From positions 1-32,568 of the forward strand of contig JAZNSN010000020.1 of assembly GCA_045591315.1 (NCBI GenBank): 32,568 nt of DNA, given 5' to 3'. Below, piece after piece: positions 32,406 through 32,568 of the stretch. The position numbers were made by a program, and so were the translations under genes. How positions within the stretch are numbered: the stretch's first letter is position 1; every line of letters begins with the position of its first letter. The notes below the pieces were generated by a model. The model did not search any database. It saw nothing but the letters and a program-made list of their open reading frames with translations, and had not been told where the DNA came from. Source of the stretch: HGM04593 sp045591315. GTDB taxonomy: Bacteria; Bacteroidota; Bacteroidia; Bacteroidales; Bacteroidaceae.

Positions 32406-32568
32406 ATGAAAAATCAAAACCGCATCACAAGTGCAATCGACCTAAGTGAAATAATGTACGCACATGCACTAAGACTGACCAACGACAAACACCTTGCCGA
32501 GAAACTGATACAGGAAACCATGTTGCAGATAAAAGAAAGGACAACACACAGCGCAAGCATAACTTTCG
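32406..32568 (+). CDS. N-terminal part of an ECF sigma factor-like protein (cut by window end)
   Basis: 54 complete codons from the ATG at 32406 to the edge, then a partial codon. The visible part has MYAHALRLTNDKHLAEKLIQETMLQIKER, resembling region 2.1-2.2 of ECF sigma factors (ALRLTxDxxxAEDLIQETM). The assignment rests on this short match, so region 4 should be checked in the next part of the genome. It is too short to appear as a complete gene here. Confidence 0.6.
   Translation, partial: MKNQNRITSAIDLSEIMYAHALRLTNDKHLAEKLIQETMLQIKERTTHSASITF

Noticed and set aside
1..32568. CRISPR array, insertion sequence, integrase or attachment site
   Set aside because: No regularly spaced direct repeats, no transposase or integrase frame, and no tRNA with a flanking direct repeat were found.

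Overview
The window looks like a chromosomal segment of a Bacteroidales bacterium, probably Prevotellaceae or a close relative (the family-level call is uncertain). The reasons are: promoter-like TAnnTTTG -7 elements with a TTG/TTTG element about 20 nt upstream, the near absence of Shine-Dalgarno sequences, a six-domain ribosomal protein S1 without bacteriophage or plasmid context, DUF4199/DUF6452/DUF6048-type genes, and a secreted protein ending in the LQGRKI...GKKVLVK type tail. No insertion sequence, integrase, CRISPR array, tRNA or rRNA was seen.

Layout. 1-1490: 3' part of a large secreted surface protein, followed by dense inverted repeats. 1809-2615 (minus): a sugar-1-phosphate nucleotidyltransferase of MurU/HddC type. 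2762-6498 (plus): DUF4199 membrane protein, polyprenyl-type glycosyltransferase, lipoprotein/DUF6048 pair and ApbE. A 54-bp perfect palindrome separates this from marC (minus). 7518-10367: rpsA and rnz, each with its own promoter signal. 10440-11936: ECF sigma factor, a probable membrane anti-sigma protein and a periplasmic Spy-like protein. 11982-12767 (minus): mazG. 13072-24552: a long co-directional run valS, coiled-coil membrane protein, UDP-glucuronate decarboxylase, lysS, gpsA, pgi, HAD phosphatase, prmC, recX, comF-like, with several 4-nt overlaps.

24686-31509 is the most distinctive part. Starting from a strong promoter match, it carries UDP-glucose dehydrogenase, a cytidylyltransferase fused to a Gfo/Idh oxidoreductase, a short-chain dehydrogenase, a TagF-like polyol-phosphate transferase, a second cytidylyltransferase fused to a GHMP kinase, and a Nucleotidyltransf_5-type protein. 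Together they suggest synthesis of CDP-activated polyol or sugar and its transfer as a phosphate-linked residue onto a surface glycan, a teichoic-acid-like chemistry in a Gram-negative. GpsA (sn-glycerol 3-phosphate) and the UDP-glucuronate decarboxylase (with Ugd, a full UDP-glucose to UDP-xylose route) lie in the preceding operon and could supply precursors.

31510-32568: a sparse accessory-looking end with a small hypothetical protein, a possible 41-aa ORF, a self-contained promoter-plus-terminator unit that could encode a short RNA or leader peptide, and the start of a second ECF-sigma-like gene cut by the window edge.
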